From: JAKOUY01 sp037045185
Lineage (GTDB): Bacteria; Actinomycetota; Acidimicrobiia; Acidimicrobiales; Ilumatobacteraceae
Assembly (NCBI GenBank): GCA_037045185.1
Contig: JBAOHQ010000008.1
Coordinates: 186,001-250,000 of the forward strand
Direction of reading: 5' to 3'
DNA: 64,000 nt
The position numbers were made by a program, and so were the translations under genes. Of this stretch, positions 62,899 to 64,000 are shown piece by piece. Below the pieces are notes generated by a model, which saw only the letters and a list, made by a program, of their open reading frames with translations, was not told where the DNA came from and did no database searches. Within the stretch, counting starts at the first letter, position 1. The number at the start of each line of letters is the position of its first letter.

Positions 62899-64000
62899 AG
62901 CTGGTGGTGCTGGGCGGCGGCGGCTTTCGGGTCCCACTCGTCTACCGGGCCCTGCTCACCACGCCGCGCGCTCCTCGAGTGGACGAGATCGTGCTCCACG
63001 ACCTCGACCCGCAGCGCCTCGCCGCCATCGCCGCCGTCCTCGGCCAGATCGGCGCTGCGCACCACCGGGTTCCCACCGTCCGCGCTACCGGCGATCTGGA
63101 GGACGCCCTCGATGGAGCTGACGTCGTGTTCTCGGCGATTCGGACGGGCGGGCTGTCCGGTCGAGTCGCCGACGAGCGAGTCGCCCTCGACCTCGGCGTG
63201 CTGGGTCAGGAGACCACCGGCCCCGGGGGTCTCGCCTTCGGCATGCGTACCGTCCCCGTGGCCTTGCACATCGCCGAGGTCGCCGCCCGCCGGTGCCCGT
63301 CGGCGTGGTTCATCAACTTCACGAATCCGGCGGGGATGATCACCGAGGCGCTGCAGTCCGTGCTCGGCGATCGGGTGGTCGGCATCTGCGATTCGCCAAT
63401 GGTGCTGGCCCGCCGGGCGGCGCGCGCCCTGGGGTGCGCCGACCAGGAGATCGTCGTCGACTATGCCGGCCTCAACCACCTCGGCTGGCTGCAAGGCCTC
63501 AGCGTCGGTGGCCGCGACCGGCTCGCCGATCTCGTCGGCGATCCCGACGCCCTGCGCACCATGGAGGAGGGTCAGCTCTTCGGCGCGGAGTGGATCCAAA
63601 CGCTGGGCGTGCTGCCGAACGAGTACCTGTACTACTACTACTTCACCCGGGACGCGATCACCGCGATAGCCGGGCGGTCCTCGACCCGTGGCGAGTACCT
63701 CCTGATGCAGCAGGGGGCCTTCTACCGGCGGGTCCTCGACGCGCCCGAACTCGCCCTGCCGATCTGGGATCGGACGCGGCTCGAGCGCAATGCGACCTAC
63801 ATGCAGGAGTCCCGCGGCGACGCCGACGAGCGCCACCCCGACGACGTCGACGGCGGAGGGTACGAGGGCGTCGCGGTGGCCTTGATCGCAGCGCTGCTCG
63901 GTGGTGAGCCGGCCCAGCTGATTCTGAACGTCCGCAACGGGGCGACGCTGGCCGACCTGCCGGCTGACGCGGTGGTCGAGGTGACCTGCCAGGTCGACGA
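62895..64000 (+). CDS. Glycoside hydrolase family 4 (6-phospho-beta-glucosidase-like), 3' end outside window
   Basis: About 368 residues are visible and the frame is open to the window end. It starts with a Rossmann motif (MKLVVLGGGGFRVPLVY) for the NAD that this family uses catalytically. It has ETTGPGGLAFGMRTVP, INFTNPAGMITEA and the metal-site region ICDSPM with YAGLNHLGW. Family 4 enzymes cleave glycosides, often phosphorylated ones, by oxidation-elimination with NAD and Mn(II). There is no PTS here; a PfkB kinase and an ABC importer lie beside it. The start overlaps the regulator stop. Confidence 0.88.
   Translation, partial: MKLVVLGGGGFRVPLVYRALLTTPRAPRVDEIVLHDLDPQRLAAIAAVLGQIGAAHHRVPTVRATGDLEDALDGADVVFSAIRTGGLSGRVADERVALDLGVLGQETTGPGGLAFGMRTVPVALHIAEVAARRCPSAWFINFTNPAGMITEALQSVLGDRVVGICDSPMVLARRAARALGCADQEIVVDYAGLNHLGWLQGLSVGGRDRLADLVGDPDALRTMEEGQLFGAEWIQTLGVLPNEYLYYYYFTRDAITAIAGRSSTRGEYLLMQQGAFYRRVLDAPELALPIWDRTRLERNATYMQESRGDADERHPDDVDGGGYEGVAVALIAALLGGEPAQLILNVRNGATLADLPADAVVEVTCQVD

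Overview
The window is high-GC DNA from an actinobacterium. Several things point that way: the mycothiol-linked genes (mca and a maleylpyruvate-isomerase/DinB-like protein), the phosphatidylinositol-mannoside genes (pgsA, patA, pimA), and the gene order thrS-HIT-pgsA-patA-pimA-pdxS-pdxT-yebC-ruvC-ruvA-ruvB, all on the + strand as in mycobacteria and other Actinomycetota. Many genes begin at or next to the expected transcription start, with a TANNNT box 6-8 nt before the start codon, so leaderless transcription looks common. The lineage cannot be fixed from this sequence; an uncultured Acidimicrobiia-like organism is possible.

Layout. 0-1.1 kb is the 3' part of thrS. 1.2-4.0 kb holds a three-gene cassette: an astacin-type protease whose C-terminus carries tandem KKLRDDTGG repeats, an MvdD-like ATP-grasp ligase, and a YbaY-like protein. 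I read this as a graspetide (omega-ester/amide RiPP) system in which protease and modified repeats are one polypeptide. 4-6.3 kb has a GHMP kinase, a RIO kinase and a possible 16-codon leader ORF. 6.3-11.2 kb has HIT, an LLM oxidoreductase, a ZnuA-like lipoprotein, a membrane protein, pgsA and patA. A 0.7-kb oddity follows, flanked by two copies of the patA 3' end. 11.9-18 kb has an SDR, a mycothiol-type enzyme, an MFS exporter with a divergent regulator sharing a perfect palindromic operator, an SGNH/peptidoglycan-binding protein and a CcmF-like protein. 17.9-30 kb is one long minus-strand operon: exported protein, ABC ATPase, ABC-2 permease, coiled-coil membrane protein, MoxR, DUF58 and two VWA proteins, mostly with 4-base overlaps. 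30-36.7 kb has pimA, lemA, htpX, DUF3048, pdxS, pdxT, yebC and a peroxiredoxin.

36.7-54.5 kb has gpsA and a lipid-type polyketide locus: acyl-CoA dehydrogenase, KS-AT, KS-ACPx4-KR-DH and a single-chain acetyl-CoA-carboxylase-like protein, with a convergent Sfp-type phosphopantetheinyl transferase. It resembles polyunsaturated-fatty-acid ('secondary lipid') synthases. It has two oddities: all four carrier domains show Thr where the pantetheinylated Ser should be, and the biotin-carboxylase region lacks its ATP-binding core. 54.6-56.8 kb is ruvC-ruvA-ruvB. 56.8-64 kb has mca and a sugar-uptake region (ABC binding protein and two permeases, PfkB kinase, DeoR regulator, GH4 glycosidase cut by the window end).

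Sequence quality matters for reading this window. thrS, the ATP-grasp gene, the GHMP kinase, both VWA genes, the carboxylase and ruvC are each broken. Nearly every break that can be resolved fits one extra base on the coding strand, which suggests insertion errors in the assembly rather than pseudogenes. I annotated these as single genes and marked where the frame changes.
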